64,000 nt of DNA from Emiliania huxleyi CCMP1516 (GCF_000372725.1 NW_005196681.1:336865-400864), one strand, 5' to 3'; numbered from the stretch's first letter, positions 1-12,000 are shown. Notes: generated from the sequence alone by a model not told the origin. Numbers and translations: made by a program.

Positions 1-1
1 A

Positions 2-247
2 GGCACCCAGTTCCCGTACCTCAACCTGACCGTCATGCCCAAGCGCGGCTCTGCGGTCTGGTGGCCGCACGGCCTCGAGGACAACCCGTGGAAGAAGGAC
101 GACCGGACGCACCACGAGGCGATGCCCGTCCTACAGGGCGTCAAGATGGCGGCAAACTACTGGATCCACGTCGACGACTTCAAGCAGGCGATGGCGCTCG
201 GCTGCGACGGGCGGCAGGGGCAGCCGCGCCGCATCTGGCGCAAGTGA
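2..247 (+). CDS. Prolyl 4-hydroxylase-like 2OG-Fe(II) oxygenase, C-terminal part (5' truncated by window edge)
   Basis: The open frame runs from the first bases of the window to a TGA at 245-247, so only about 81 C-terminal residues are visible and the start lies outside. The segment reads as the end of the double-stranded beta-helix fold: a strand GTQFPYLNLTV, the loop PKRGSAVWWPH, then HHEAMPVLQGVKMAANYW. In this family the H of HEAxPV is the third iron ligand and the K eight residues further binds the 2-oxoglutarate carboxylate; both are present. Such enzymes hydroxylate prolines in secreted or cell-wall glycoproteins in the ER. Algal genomes carry many copies, so the substrate cannot be assigned. 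Confidence 0.8.
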   Translation, partial: GTQFPYLNLTVMPKRGSAVWWPHGLEDNPWKKDDRTHHEAMPVLQGVKMAANYWIHVDDFKQAMALGCDGRQGQPRRIWRK

Positions 248-1261
248 TGTCGGCTGCGCGCCGGCCGCACACACGCCTGCACTCGCGCGATCGTGGTCTG
301 TGTCAAGTCGTCTCTAGTAGAGTGAGTCTCTAGGTGAGATAGGCGTGGCGTGGCGGAATGCTGTGAGTAGAGGACGGCTCTCTCCAGGGCAGCGCCGGAG
401 AGGCCGTAGGCGCGCAAGATGAGGGGGCTCTCGCACCGCTCCGTGACGCTCGCTAGACCGAGAGAGGCGCAGCTCAGTTCTGTGGGTGTGGCGTGGGAGA
501 GTTTCGTGCTGATTATTACACTTTACAGGAGTGTTACTCCAAAACGTCGGACGGCCGACCGCACGAGAGACTTCCAGACACGAGAGTCAGAGAGACGCGG
601 GACCACCGCGACGCGACCGAGTCAGCACACAGTCACACAAGTACACAGAAGAGCTCAGAGCGGCGAAATAACAGAGGGGGCGGTGCGTGATATGACACAG
701 TGATCAGTGTCTAAGGTCTGTCTCGGTTCCGTCTATACGCCTCGCTCTTTGTTTTGACGGTTTACGCTTTTCCAGTTTTCTTTTTCTTCGCTTTAGCGGC
801 GCCCGCTATACCATTTAGCATTTTTATCGTGCCAAATGAGGGGTGTGAAGAGATAAAATAAAGAAGGATCGGATACGCCAAACGAGGGGTGGGAGAAGGA
901 CTGGGTCCCCACCTAAACCAGCAGGATTCTTCCTGCGTTTACCGTTTTCCCGTGCCAAACTGTCTTGGTATAGCCCCAGCCGCGTTGCGTTTTTTCTCAC
1001 ACCACGTGCCGCTCTGGACCTCCGTTCACGTGCACGAGCTTCTTGAGCCACCCACCCACCCACCCACCTCACGGCCCGGCTGAGGCTTGGAACCACCCAC
1101 CCACCCCCAGCCCCACCCACCTCACGGCCCGGCTGATGAGGCGAGGAAACCCACCCACACCGACCGACCCACCCCCACCACCCAACCAACCGTCCCGGCC
1201 ACGGAAGACACAAGCAAGGTAGCAAAGCACCCAGCCTCGCGCGCCTTATACAGCACAGCCA
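248..1261. other. Intergenic stretch without a supported gene
   Basis: No frame here shows protein-like composition or a recognisable motif. It holds short C-rich CCCACCCACC tracts at about 1045-1190 and one copy of a dispersed repeat around 869-905 (core ACGCCAAACGAGGGGTGGGA), which recurs near 42771, 47240 and 59650. Confidence 0.5.
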
Positions 1262-1494
1262 AGGGTTAGGGTTAGGGTTAGGGTTAGGGTTAGGGTTAGG
1301 GTTGGGGTTAGGGTTAGGGTTAGGGTCAGAGAGTTCAAGCCGTTGTGCAGCTCCACTAAGAAGGGGCCGCTTCGGGTCGGAATGGAGGAACCAGCGGTCC
1401 GTTGACGCGAGCTCTCGGTGACCATGCTCCCCGAGTTCTTCCGGTTAGGGTTAGGGTTAGTAGGGTCAGGGTTAGGGTTAGGGTTAGGGTGTGG
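1262..1494 (+). repeat. Interstitial telomere-like TTAGGG repeats
   Basis: About ten TTAGGG hexamers, with one TTGGGG variant, occupy 1262-1326. A second block follows at 1443-1494 after about 115 bp of unique sequence. TTAGGG is the telomere repeat of many algae, including haptophytes. The blocks lie inside the window between other sequence, so they are interstitial or subtelomeric rather than a chromosome end. Shorter telomere-like tracts in the complementary orientation occur near 26121 and 45297. Confidence 0.9.
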
Positions 1495-1567
1495 GGTAGG
1501 TTGTTGTCGTCGCGCCGATAAGACAGAGACACGGGCAGTAGACGCGACCCAATCGACGCACCAGAGC

Positions 1568-2240
1568 ATGGTTGGGCGTGTGAGCCGCCATCTTGGACTG
1601 TGAGGCGAGTATTTGCAACCGCGGGAGCTCGCCGCCGCCGCGCTACACCGCCGCCGCCGCCCTCCCGAGGGCAGATAATAGCCCAAGTCGAAGAGTTCGC
1701 CCTGCCCTCGGTATCTGGGTGGCAGGCGGGACTAGAGAGGCATGCTGGGGTGCACGGTTGGGGGCGCGAGCCGCCATCTTGGACTGTGAGGCGAGTATTT
1801 GCAACCGCGGGAGCTCGCCGCCGCCCCTCTACGCCGCCGCCCCCCGCCGCCCTCCCGAGGGCAGATAATAGCCCAAGTCGAAGAGTGCGCCCTGCCCTCG
1901 GTATCTGGGCGGCAGGCGGGGCTAGAGTGGCACGCTGGTGCACGGTTGGGGGCGCGAGTCGCCATCCTGGACTGTGAGGGGAGGCGAGTATTTGCAACCG
2001 GGAGCTCGCCGCCGCCCCTACACCGCCGCTGCCGCCCTCCCGAGGGCAGATAATAGCCCAAGAGAAGTCGAATGGAGTGCGCCCCGGCCTCGACATCTCG
2101 GTGGCAGAGGCGACCCAAGGGTAGCGACGCACCAGAGCACGGCTGGGCGTGTGAGCAGCCGTGTTGGACTGTGAGGCGAATATTTGTCATCGGGAGCTGT
2201 CGGGAGCGCGCGACTCTACACCGCCGCCGCCGCCCTCCCG
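1568..2240. repeat. Four-copy tandem satellite, about 187-198 bp period
   Basis: Four diverged copies begin near 1568, 1755, 1942 and 2140. Each contains the recognisable blocks GCCGCCATCTTGGACTGTGA, a GAGTATTTGCAACC segment, GGGAGCTCGCCGCCGCC and CCCGAGGGCAGATAATAGCC. The fourth copy is the most diverged and has lost part of its tail. Open frames pass through the array on both strands only because it is GC-rich and stop-poor; I do not call a gene here. The array lies directly next to the telomere-like blocks, which suggests a subtelomere-like origin. Confidence 0.85.
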
Positions 2241-2700
2241 AGGGCAGGAGATAATAACGGCCGCCTCGTCGTCGAGCTCGGCGGAGACGATGGTCGCCTC
2301 GCGTTTGAACCCCTCGAGCTGCAGAGCGGCGTCGCAACTCGTCGAGCGTAACAGCAGTCCGCCCTCGGATGACTTGTTGAGCGCGCCGTAAGCCGCCCCG
2401 TAACGCGTAAGGCACGCGGCAGCCATCGGGGAGCGCGATCTCGGTCAGCTGGTGCCGTCGCGTGGGTACGGTGCGAGGAACGACATGCTGTGGCAATGAC
2501 GAGAGGTGTGCTTCGAAGACGTGCGCGAAGAAGGGAGAAAGAAAGAAGAGAAAACCAGCCCGCGTGACACCCAACCCACCCACCCACGATCTGGGGCCTA
2601 CGAAGCGTTTACCCATTCACCCACTTTTGGGCACGTGGTCGGAGAAAAAACGCAACCTCGACTTCGCGTGAACGCGCCTGCGCCTCCTGCGATCGCAAAC

Positions 2701-3812
2701 ATGCTGCTACACCTCCCGCTCCTGGCGGCAGCGCAGATCCTGGTCGCCTACGACGCGCGCTGTCCGTCGTGGTCGGACACTCGCTCCGCGCTGAAGGCTG
2801 CGGTTGCGCGTGCACGAGAGGTAGGCGGCAAAGGCGGTGGCACCGAGCTGCGGCTGATCGACTTGGCGTCGCGGCCGCCGGCGCCAGAGCTCGCGCTGCT
2901 CGAGTCCACCCTCGTGGCCCACGGCTCGCCCGCCATCGCTCACCTGGATGACGCGCAGCAGCTGAGCCGCTATCGCGGTGCACTCGACGACACTGCAGCC
3001 CTCGCTGCGTGGATGCTGGAGCTGCGCGAGGCTTCGAGTGGCATGGCGTGGCTCCGCCGCTACCTGGTGGAGGGAATTCCGCTGCTGCAGCGCGGCCTCG
3101 AGCAGGAGATCGAGAGGCGCGGCCAGCTCTCCTTTTTGGGACAGGCGCGGCACCGCACCCTCGTCCCTACCCACCCCTGCCCGCCACGCCTCGTGAGCCC
3201 TCGTCCCTGCCCACCCCTGCCCGCCACCCACCCCTGCCCGCCACGCCTCGCGAGCGCGTCCGCTCCCCACCTCAGGTCGGCCGCTTCGCGCGCGAGTGCG
3301 CCCGCCTCTCGAACACCGCCGCCGCGCTGCCCACCCTCCACAACCGCTCGCTAGCTGCGCCGCACAACAGCTCGCAGGCCCTGTGGGCGCTGCAGGAGAA
3401 CTTGGCGCACGCGCGCAGCGACCTGCACGCCGCCGCCGTCGGAGAGGGCGACCCCACCGGGGAGAGGCAGAGGGATGCGCTGCGGGCCGCGAGGCTGCGA
3501 CTGCGCGCGGCGCGAACGGTGCTGACTGCGGCGACGGCCGCCTCTGCGGCTGCGGCGGAGGAGGCGCCGCCCGAGGAGCCGACTGCGCTGGTGGACGAGG
3601 ACGGCAGTCCGATCGACGAAGGCGGCGCCAACTTTGACACCGCCGTTCTGGAGCGGATCGCAAAGGTCGCCGCGGCGCTCGGGCTCGAGCACGGAGCAGT
3701 GGACCCGATCCGAAGGGCCAACGAGGCGATGGGCCTCTCCCCACACCCGTCCACGTCGCAGACGGACCAGCTGGCCGTGCAGGTGGCCCTGCTCTGGCCG
3801 GGGGCAAGGTAG
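2701..3812 (+). CDS. Secreted or ER thioredoxin-like protein, one GC-AG intron
   Basis: Translation starts at ATG 2701 with a short signal peptide (MLLHLPLLAAAQ). An intron at 3145-3275 (GC donor after CAG, acceptor CTCAG) joins ...SFLGQ to VGRFARE... in frame; the pyrimidine-rich repeats CCCACCCCTGCCCGCC fall inside it. The first about 100 residues follow a thioredoxin-fold pattern: LVAYDARCPSW, then LRLIDLAS, then HGSPAIAHL with the cis-proline position, then YRGALDD. The normal CxxC is reduced to a single cysteine, so oxidoreductase activity is doubtful. The rest is helical, with a heptad-like stretch WALQENLAHARSDLH. The thioredoxin relationship is inferred from pattern; the cellular role is unknown. 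AATAAA at 4009-4014 may be its polyadenylation signal. Confidence 0.6.
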
Positions 3813-4172
3813 TTGTCTCTTGCATCAGTTGTCCGCTCCATCGCGGTTGTGCTTTTCTCCAACCGCCATCGACGCATTAGGGGCCTCCGTCAGTGATTGG
3901 TTTTTAATTTTTCCATCAGATTTTTTCTGGATTTTTCGTGCGGTCTCCGCGAGAGCGGACACGAGAGTACGCGCGCGGCGTGCACGTCTCTCCACGTGTA
4001 CTCGCCCCAATAAATGCCGCGAGTGGTCAAGGAGCACTCCCCATCCAACCGCGCCCCTGCCCACTCACCGACCAGCATCACACGACCCACCCCTCCACCC
4101 CTCCCTCCCCCACTGCACACGCAACCCCTCCCCCTCTATGTCTCCCACACGACCCAGCACACACACTGCGGC

Positions 4173-4987
4173 CTATTTCTGCCGCTTCGCAGGCTTGCCT
4201 TTCGCCGGCCTGCCCGCCTCCTCCTCCCCATCTCGCCCGTCCGCGTGCAGCGGCTTGAGCGCGTGCAGCGGCAGCGACACGTCCTCGTACATGTTGCCGC
4301 GCTCGTCCCTCGCGTGCAGAAACTCGACGGTGGCGGTCTTCTTCTCGACCGAGAGGATCCGAACCTCCCACCCCAGACCGCCCCGCTCCTCGCACGGGTA
4401 GTCCGGCCACAGCCTCGCAGGCACAAGCGCGAGCCGCCCCTTGGCATTCTCCGGCTTGAGCGGCTCTGGCTTCCCCGGCTCTGGCGAGGCTCGCTTCTGC
4501 GGGCTGGGCGGCGGCGCAGCATTGGGCGGCGGCACTGCGTCGGACGTCTCCGGCGCGCTCGGCGTGGGCGCCTTTGCGTTATCGCCCTCGTTCTCCGCCT
4601 CCCCCGCGGGCGGGAAGACGAGCGTGCAGACAGACGTCTCCCACTTCACCACGACCTGCTTTGTCTTTGGCGGCACGGTAAAGGTGAGGAGGTGCTTGCC
4701 CTCCGCCGGCGAGCACTTGCACGGCAGGTGCAGCACTACCTGCAGGCCGCGGGGCTCGCATCGGGGGGGGGGGGGGGGGGCGCTCTCGCGCGGCGGGAGG
4801 CAGCGTGCATTGAATTTTTGCTCTGAGCGTGGTGATGACTGGGCTGTGGGCGCGCCTTTTGGGGCTGATCGTTGGCCCCATTGTCGTAGCGCACTCGATA
4901 CTTGTGTATGCTCGGGTCCGTCTCTTTTTGCGCCGCACGCTCCATGCTCGTCCAATCGAGCACGACGGGGTCGGGGGAGAGGACCAT
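4173..4987 (-). CDS. Small protein with Tudor/agenet-like strands, function unknown
   Basis: On the minus strand ATG 4987 opens an exon encoding PVVLDWTSMERAA...YRVRYDNGANDQPQK. An intron at 4855-4740 (GC donor, TGCAG acceptor, 116 nt) joins it in frame to VVLHLPCKCSPAEGKHLL... and the frame ends at 4173. The intron contains a 20-base G run on the plus strand. Two segments resemble Tudor-like barrel strands (HKYRVRYDNG near the start and VRILSVEKKTATVEFLHA near the end), separated by a proline/glutamate-rich linker. The C-terminus is lysine-rich (AKGKPAKRQK). No catalytic motif is visible. An additional upstream exon is possible. I do not recognise the family. Confidence 0.5.
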
Positions 4988-5112
4988 GGCGGGACCAGGT
5001 CAGAGCGAGGTGTCGCTGATGCAAGGCTGGTGACCGGGGACCCGCGGCGGTGGAGCCGGCGGCCCGCGAAATTTTTTTTGTTTTCTCAAGGGAAAAAGAA
5101 AGAAAAGAAAAA

Positions 5113-5300
5113 ACTAAAATTATGAACACCAAATTTACGCACTCCTCTCCCAAACCAGTCGAGGTCGAATCCGCGCACGCCGAGACGGTGCAGCTCGGCG
5201 ATCCTCGCCTCGGTGACGACCGCCGCGGCGGAGCTCGGGCCGGGGAGGCCGCCGGCGCCGTGCGAGAAGACCCCGACGCGGGCGGCGGAGCACTCCCAGC
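5113..5300 (-). pseudogene. Possible gene remnant without a start
   Basis: A minus-strand frame with no ATG reads as ordinary protein: GVFSHGAGGLPGPSS, then VVTEARIAELHRLGVRGFDL and DWFGRGV. It runs into AT-rich, non-coding-looking sequence at about 5110. No neighbouring exon could be joined to it. It may be a decayed exon, or an exon of the gene at 4173-4987 that I could not splice. Confidence 0.25.
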
Positions 5301-5303
5301 TTA

Positions 5304-8290
5304 GGCTGAATATACTTTTCCTCTCGCACCCCGTCTCTTTTCCTTTCCTTTTTTCTCTACAGCACCCTCTCTTTTCCTCTCTCTTTTCCCGGGGAAACCA
5401 TCAAATTTTCCGGGCTCTGAGCCGAGACCCGAGTCTGAGGCTCGTTTGGGGCCGGCCCAAAATCAGCCAAATCGGCGAAATACCGGGTATTTTGCGGGTA
5501 TACCTGGAAACCCCCGGTATACCTGAAAAATACCCTGGTCCCTGCGACCGCCTGGGTATCGTGCCGATTTCCTCAATTTTGCCTCAGATTTTGCCCCAGA
5601 CCAGCTCTCAGACTCAGGGAAACTCGCGAGTTTCCAGAATGGAGCACCAAACACCCTCTGTTTTCCCTGGAAATTTCCGGAAACGCAAAGTGCTGGGGAC
5701 CCTCTGTTTTCCTTTTTGTTTGCCGGAAAAGTATATGCAGGCCAACTCCCAGCTGCTGCTGGAAGCGTCAGCTACGCTGGGAGGCATATACACACATGGT
5801 CCAACAGGCCGGCGTGTCAAGAGTCAGCGGCGGCGGGCCCATCTGAGAATTTCGCTCGCGCTCCAGTTTAAAACGTTTTCCCCTGCGGAAACGTCCACAC
5901 GGCTCGCCTGTGTGAGGCGTGTGTGCCATTCCGCGCCAGTCCGCGCCCTTGTCGTCATTCTCTGTGAAGATTTATTTTAAGAATTTTACGGTGAAATCTT
6001 TTTTTCAATGTCACAGAGCTGCGGCGAGGTGCCTCTCGATGTCGGTGCAGGGTTGGCGGTGCCCGTTTACAACGCAAGCACTAGCACTCCTGCCAGGGAG
6101 CAGCTCGCCCACGGCCTCTTCTCTTGCGTCAGCAACGCGCGACTCTGCGCGACGGCGCGCGAGCGGCCTGGGTGCGCATGCGCGCCGCCCGCGCGAAGTC
6201 CGAAGATCGGCGCGGCGGTGCGGAGCGCGTGGTCCGTGGAGGTGTCTGGTCTCTGCTCGCGCGTCACCTCGAGCTCCCTTCCCACTGCTTGATCCAACCC
6301 TTGGCCCTCTGATGTCCAGTGCAGCACATGTACTCTTGGTGTGTGTGCTGTGGGCCCTCCTTGTCTCTGCAAAAGACCGTCTGAGGTATTACACCTAGAT
6401 CTATCTAGATAAGATACCTGCCACTGTGCTCTGCATGAATGCCTGCCCAGGTGTGAAGAACACCTCGTGACCACGGCGCCGCAGGCGCCTGTTGATGGGT
6501 CCAGGTGATAGCCCTGGATGGGCAATGCATACGCCTAGTTGGACCTCAGATCGCCCGACCGCGTCCCGGTGCTCTGCCGTCGGATTTGTGACGCCGCCGC
6601 ACCGCGCCGCGGCCGGGGGCCCTCCGGAGGCCGAGGATGGCCGTGGCGGACCGGGACAAGCTCTGGGAGGTAAAGTGTCAGTGTATATATTGTAGAGGCC
6701 AACCATGTGCACAATATCTCTCAGTCTAGCTAAGCCATGGGAGGCGATGCCGGGGCCGTACAGCAGCTTGATGGTGCTTACGCCGGGAGACGCCGGCGTG
6801 CCGCGTGCGTCCCGGAGCGGTCCCGGACGGGGGCCCAGGGGAGGAAAATGGAGGACAACGCCGGCACCGCTCTGATCGAACTCTTAACTTCAAACAAAGC
6901 CTCGCGGCGCGTGCGGTAGGCACTCGGGATTTTGTCAGATCGGCGTGTTCACGCCGGGATCGTGTCCTCCACAACCTCTGGCGAGGTACTCCCACGCCTC
7001 TCGGGGTTTTTGTCTGGCCGAGTCAACCCGAGATGCTGGGGCGAGCCTCGGCGAGACTGCGTCAGCTGTTCCCACAGCAGGCTGGAAGTACCTCGCCAGC
7101 ACAACCGGGGCAAAGTACCTCGCCAGCACAAGTCAACCGAGGAAACTTTTGGCCGGAGGACGTCTGGAGGCCGTCGTTTCTTTGTCACGCGGGGAGCCAA
7201 GCTGCGGGTATGGGCTATGGCGTCAGCGGCTTACCCCACTAACTCGACCACGGCGAAGCGATTGCGCTTGGTCCCACGAGTTCAAGCCGACCGCATACGG
7301 CCGATCTTGTTCACATAAACGCACGATCTTGTTCACGGTAGGGCGCCCACAGGACCCAAAAAAAGAAAAGAAAAAACAAATGGGCCACCCCCGATCGCAG
7401 CACTTCGTGTTGGAGAGTCGAGATATTGAGAATGTGACTAGGAGGGAGGGACGCTGGGGATTCTCAAAGGTATACCCTTGGAATGGCCGGATCCAGCCTT
7501 AAAAGTACGAGATCGCGCGCGTTTCGCGCACAGCACCGCCTGTTCTCCGCGGCTGAGTGACGACGCGTGCCGTGTGCCAGCAGAGTTGGGCGCGCGCGGC
7601 GCGACGGCGCCCGCGAGGGAAGGCGCGGGTGCAGCGGCCGCCGGCGGCCGTACCGCCCGCCAGCCGGCGCAGCAGCGGCCAGCGCAGCGGCCGCCGGCGC
7701 AGCAGCCAGAGCAGCCGGTGCGCGCCTTGCGAGGCGAGTACTGCCGCCCGGCAGCCTTGAGAGGCGGCCAGGCGGCAGTACTCGTTCGAACTTTGCGAGC
7801 CGTGCGCGCGCCGAGGCGCCCGCGGCGCGCGCCCGCCCGGCTGCCAGTAGGAGGCGGCGCAATATGGCCTATAGTACAGCCCTTGAGGAGGAGGAAGAGG
7901 CTGGCTGGCAGTGCTGTATGCCGCCGAGGGGCAGTTTTGGGGTGCTGTCCCCATCCCAGGGGGCTGCAGAAGGCGTCCGCAGCCGGGACAACCCGCCCCC
8001 CCGCCGAGGCCGGTCGAAGCCCACATTAGTGCAGCCATGAGGAGTCCTCTTGGTGCTCCTGTCGGCCGTTTGAACCTCGGGCGCGCGCCGATGGGGGGGG
8101 GGGGGGTCTTGCTTGCTCCACACCGAGCGCCATCGGTCCGGACCGGTGCACTAACCGAGGGTCGGCTTGCACAAGGTCTGTGCCGCGGGCGCTCGGCGCC
8201 AAGTGCAGTGTCACGCTCGCGCTGGAGCGGGACACAATGGGGAACCCTCGTTTCCTAGTCACTCGGTCCCCCAACGGAAGAGACCTCTCT
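5304..8290. other. About 3 kb without a supported gene
   Basis: No frame here is convincingly coding. Visible features are a run of GGTATAC/ACCGGGTATT-like short repeats at about 5480-5545, a direct repeat of GTACCTCGCCAGCACAA at about 7090-7130, a GC-rich GCAGCGGCCGCCGGCG array at 7630-7720, a 13-bp inverted repeat GAGTACTGCCGCC (7736-7748 and 7771-7783) and a G run at 8091-8106. Confidence 0.5.
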
Positions 8291-8537
8291 CCTATTGGAA
8301 CTGGCCAACATCAGATTTGCCTTGCATTTGAGGCGGAAAGCTATTTTCTTTTGGGTCCTGTGGGCACCCTATTCAGAGAGTTTGTTTTTCCCTATTGCTA
8401 TTCACGGCCAGGTGATCCCGGGTCCGGCAAAAAGTTTTGTTTCGCGGGACCAAGACGGGTCGGTGGTGCCCCTTAGCCATAGGAGCACCCCCTCTTCGAT
8501 TTCTGCAGAGTGTTTCCGCCGCGGACAAAAAGAGGGA

Positions 8538-8837
8538 ATGTACGTAAGAGCCACATACATTGAGAGAGAGATCTTCGGCAAACGAAACAAGTTCAACCTG
8601 CTTCTCCACGAGACATTCGGCGGCGGCTTCTCGCCGCCTGCAGTTGCAAAGATCAACCGCCTTGCGCGCAAGGCTCAACGCTCGGGCGTTGACCGCACCG
8701 CGTACCCTCCCCACTCCCGCCTCTCATTTGTGTCACACCACGCGGAACGCATCTCCATCGCTTCGGTGAAGGGGGTGAACCGTGCCATCCTCGATCGCCG
8801 TGCTAAGCTCGCTTCCGAGCTCTCACGCCGCGCGTAG
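8538..8837 (+). CDS. Orphan basic ORF, possible mobile-element remnant
   Basis: The 99-codon frame from ATG 8538 encodes a basic protein with more balanced base composition than its neighbours. Segments such as ATYIEREIFGKRNKFNLLLH, FSPPAVAKINRLARKAQRSG and SFVSHHAERISIASVKGVNR read like a folded domain rather than a random GC-rich frame. The frame stays open upstream to 8295 but loses protein character there. I do not recognise the family. The different composition and isolated position would fit an insert or a decayed mobile-element gene; this is inference. Confidence 0.35.
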   Translation: MYVRATYIEREIFGKRNKFNLLLHETFGGGFSPPAVAKINRLARKAQRSGVDRTAYPPHSRLSFVSHHAERISIASVKGVNRAILDRRAKLASELSRRA

Positions 8838-9002
8838 GGCCCCTAGGGGCCTAGAGAACACAACCCCCTCTCTCTTTTCTCCCAGTAAGCTAAAAGTACG
8901 TACATTGAAAAGTGTGGATTTGGGCACTGGGGTGTGGAGGAAGTGCTGGCTGCCTACGTTCCGCGCGCCGGGAGGCGCGCCGGGAGGACACGACAGACAC
9001 AC

Positions 9003-12000
9003 ATGCAAGACGACCCTCCTCCACACGCGGCGGAGCCCGCAGCCCGCAAGAAAAAGTCGCGCGGCGCCCGTCTCAGCAAGGCGGAGCGCGAGGCACGGCG
9101 CGAGGCGAGGCTGGCTTCGGCCGCAGACGACGCGGCTGGCGGAGCGCCACTCGAGCGGCGCCGCACGGCTTTGCGCTCGCTCGTCGCCTCGGAGCAGTGG
9201 GATGCTGCGGCGGCTCTTGGCTGCGAGTCCACCGTGCTTGCGCTCGAGCTGCTCCGCGCGCTGGCGGGGAGCGGGCGAGAGCGGCTGCTCACGCACACAG
9301 CACGCCGGCTCGCCGATGTGCTCGGCGCGGCGAGCCTCGCGCCCGCCGTGGAGGAGGCGGCAGCGGCCCATCGCTACCGCGACGCGGCTGCCATCGTGCG
9401 CGGCGTGGGCGTGAGTGGCGCGAGTTGCTCGAGCGAGGCCGGCGGGGCCGGCGGCGGCTCGGCGGGCGGCTACTCCTTTGGCGGCGTGCACGAGCTCGCC
9501 CTCCGCTGCTTCGAGAGGGGGGAGGTCGCCGAGGGCGCTGAGATCCTCGGCGGCGAGCCGCGGTTGCAGCTGCTCGCGCTGCGTGAGATGGTCTCCTCTC
9601 GCCGGGCCGCTGGTGTCGCCGCGCAGTACCTCGGCTCGCTCTCGCTGCTGCCGCATCCCGCCGCCGCCGCGGAGGTAGCCCTCGGGCGAGAGGCCGCCTC
9701 GCTGCTGCACGGCGCGCCTGCTCTGGCCGCCGCGGCGGCGGAGGCGGCAGAGGCGATCCAGGCCGCCTTGCGCTCCGCGTGGCCGCGCGCAGAGGTGCAG
9801 CCGTACGGGAGCGGCGCGCTCGGCCTTGGCGCCTCCGGCTCGGACGTCGACTTGTGCGCTCTGCTGCCGGGCCTGCCCACGCCGCTGAGCAAGCAGGGCC
9901 GCGCCGCCCTCGCCGCGCCGCTGAGGCGCGCCGCCGCCGCCTTGCGCCGCTGCGGCGCCGTGAGCGACCTCCGCGCCGCGCCCGCCGCCCGCACGCCGAG
10001 CCTTGCCTTCTCGCTGCAGCTGCGGGGTGGCGCGCGGCGCGTCGACCTCACGCTCAACAACGTGGCCGGCCTCGCGAACACGCACGTCCTCGCGCAGCTC
10101 CTCGCCAGGGTGCCGCACCTCCGCCCCGCGGCCGCCGCGCTGCGCAGCTGGGCCCGCTCCAAGGGGCTGTGCGGCGGGCCGCGCGTGCCGTCGCCCTGCG
10201 AGCGGCTGCTCTAGCGGTGAACAGCGTCTCTTCACACCTCTAGCTGTGAACAGGTGCCGTCGTCCTACGCGTGGCTGCTGCTCGCGGCGCACGTGGCGCA
10301 GCAGCGCGGCGCGGCGCCGCCCGCCACGCCAGACCTCGCCGCTTTCGAAGCCCTCCTCGCAGACGCATCCCTCTCCACCGCCGTTTGGGCCGCCGCCGCC
10401 GCCGGCTCGCTCGGGCAAGGTGCGGCGCTTGGCGCCTCGAGCCCTGGCATCGCCTCTCTGGGCGACGCGCTCACGTCTGCCGGGCGGGCCGCTCGCCGTC
10501 CGAGCCGAGAGGGGCGCGAGCCTTGGCCGTACCGCCCTTCCCTTCCCTCTGCCTGGTAGGCTCGGCGAGCCGCCTTCCTCGCCCTGCATGCGCACGCCTC
10601 TGCCGCGGCATCCCGAGGCGGAGGCGGGGGCGGGGGCAGAGGCGGACAGCGAGGCCCAAGCGGGGTCGCTCTTTTGGCGCTGCTTGGTGCACCTCGCACA
10701 CGGCCACTCCTACAAGCGGGGCGTGGTCTCGCTTCGCGACCCGACTCTGACCAAGGCTCGCAAGGGCTGGCACCGCTGGCACGGCGCGCTGCCCTCGCCC
10801 CCGCTGCCCTCGCCCCCCCTGCCGCCCTCGCCCCCGGCCCTCGCCCCCGCGCCGCCCACGCGTGGCTGCGCTGCCCGCCACTCGTCTCAGCCAGGCTCTC
10901 TCGCACTCGCAGTCGGCGCCCTCATGCTAGAGGACGTCACCGAGCTCGACCGCGACCTCGGCGCCGCCATCTCGCGGGCCGCGCTCCTCGCCATGCGCCT
11001 CGCCGCCGCCGAGGCGCTGATCGGCCTCTCCGACTGCTCCTCCCCTCCGCTGCTCGCGCGCATCTGCACGCCAAGCGACTGGCGGCTCGACGAGCACGCG
11101 CGCCTGCTCGGCCCGGCGGCGATCGCCGCCGCCGCCGTCAACGCTCCTCTCCCGCCTGCGCAGCGGCCAATCGCTGCCGCCTCGACCGAGGCGAACCCCG
11201 CCCCGCCCCGCCTCGGCCCGCCTTGCGAGCCCCGGCCCGGCGGGCGACGCAGCAGTTGCCCCGTGCGCGCAGGCGCTCCTCCACCTGGCCAAGGCTCTCT
11301 CCGAGGCGGAGGCCGTGGCTCTGCTCCCGGTGCACGCTCCCAGGCACGCCCCGCACCTTCTGGCGCTCGCCGTCTGCTGCGGCGGCGGCAGCGCGCCCGT
11401 GGCGCCCAGCTGCTTCACCGTCCCGCCAGAGGCGCTGCCGCAGCTGGCGCCGCTTCTCGGCAGCACGCGCGCGCTCAAGATTGTTCACGGCGGTCGGGGG
11501 CTGGCCGCGTCCCTCGCCGCTGTCGCCGCGGGCGCGGAGGGCGGCGGCGGCGAAAGGCCGCCGCCGCCCTCGCCTCTGCTCGACACGCAGGCAGCCTATG
11601 GCGAGCTCGTGCGGCACACGATGCGCCAGCAGCCTTCGCCCGCCGCCCCGCCCGCGACGCCAAACGTCATCCACGCGCCCCGCCCGCTGCCTCCGCCGCC
11701 GCGCCCGCGAGGTGAGGGGTCCTGTCTCGGACCGGCGGGAGAGGCGGGTAGTGACCGAGGGTAGTGAGGGAGGGAGCGGGCTGGACTCGTCAGGCGAGGC
11801 GCTGCCCTTCGAGGCGCTGCTGCGCAAGTTCCTGCCCGGCCTGGCGGAGGCGGCGCTCGGGCATGCGGCCGAGCAGGCCGCTGAGGAGGGCGAGGAGCGA
11901 GAGGAGGGGTGCCCCGAGTCGCCCTCCCTCGCGTCGGACGACTCGCACCCGGAGGGGAGCTCACAGCTCGGAGGGGCCGCCGAGGCGGAGGCGGAGGCGG

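Noticed and set aside
1356-2616. Long open frames on both strands through the satellite
   Set aside because: They follow the tandem repeat, change frame from copy to copy and encode only Arg/Ala/Pro-rich sequence; no domain or start context supports them.
7499-8038. Minus-strand ORF with PPPQGLYYRPYCAASYWQPG
   Set aside because: The Tyr/Pro-rich part looks interesting but sits in GC-rich repeats with overlapping frames on both strands; no start context or domain.
8823-10595. 590-codon open frame on the minus strand opposite the nucleotidyltransferase
   Set aside because: It is antisense to a gene with clear catalytic motifs; its composition (Arg, Gly, Ala) is what GC-rich DNA gives by chance.
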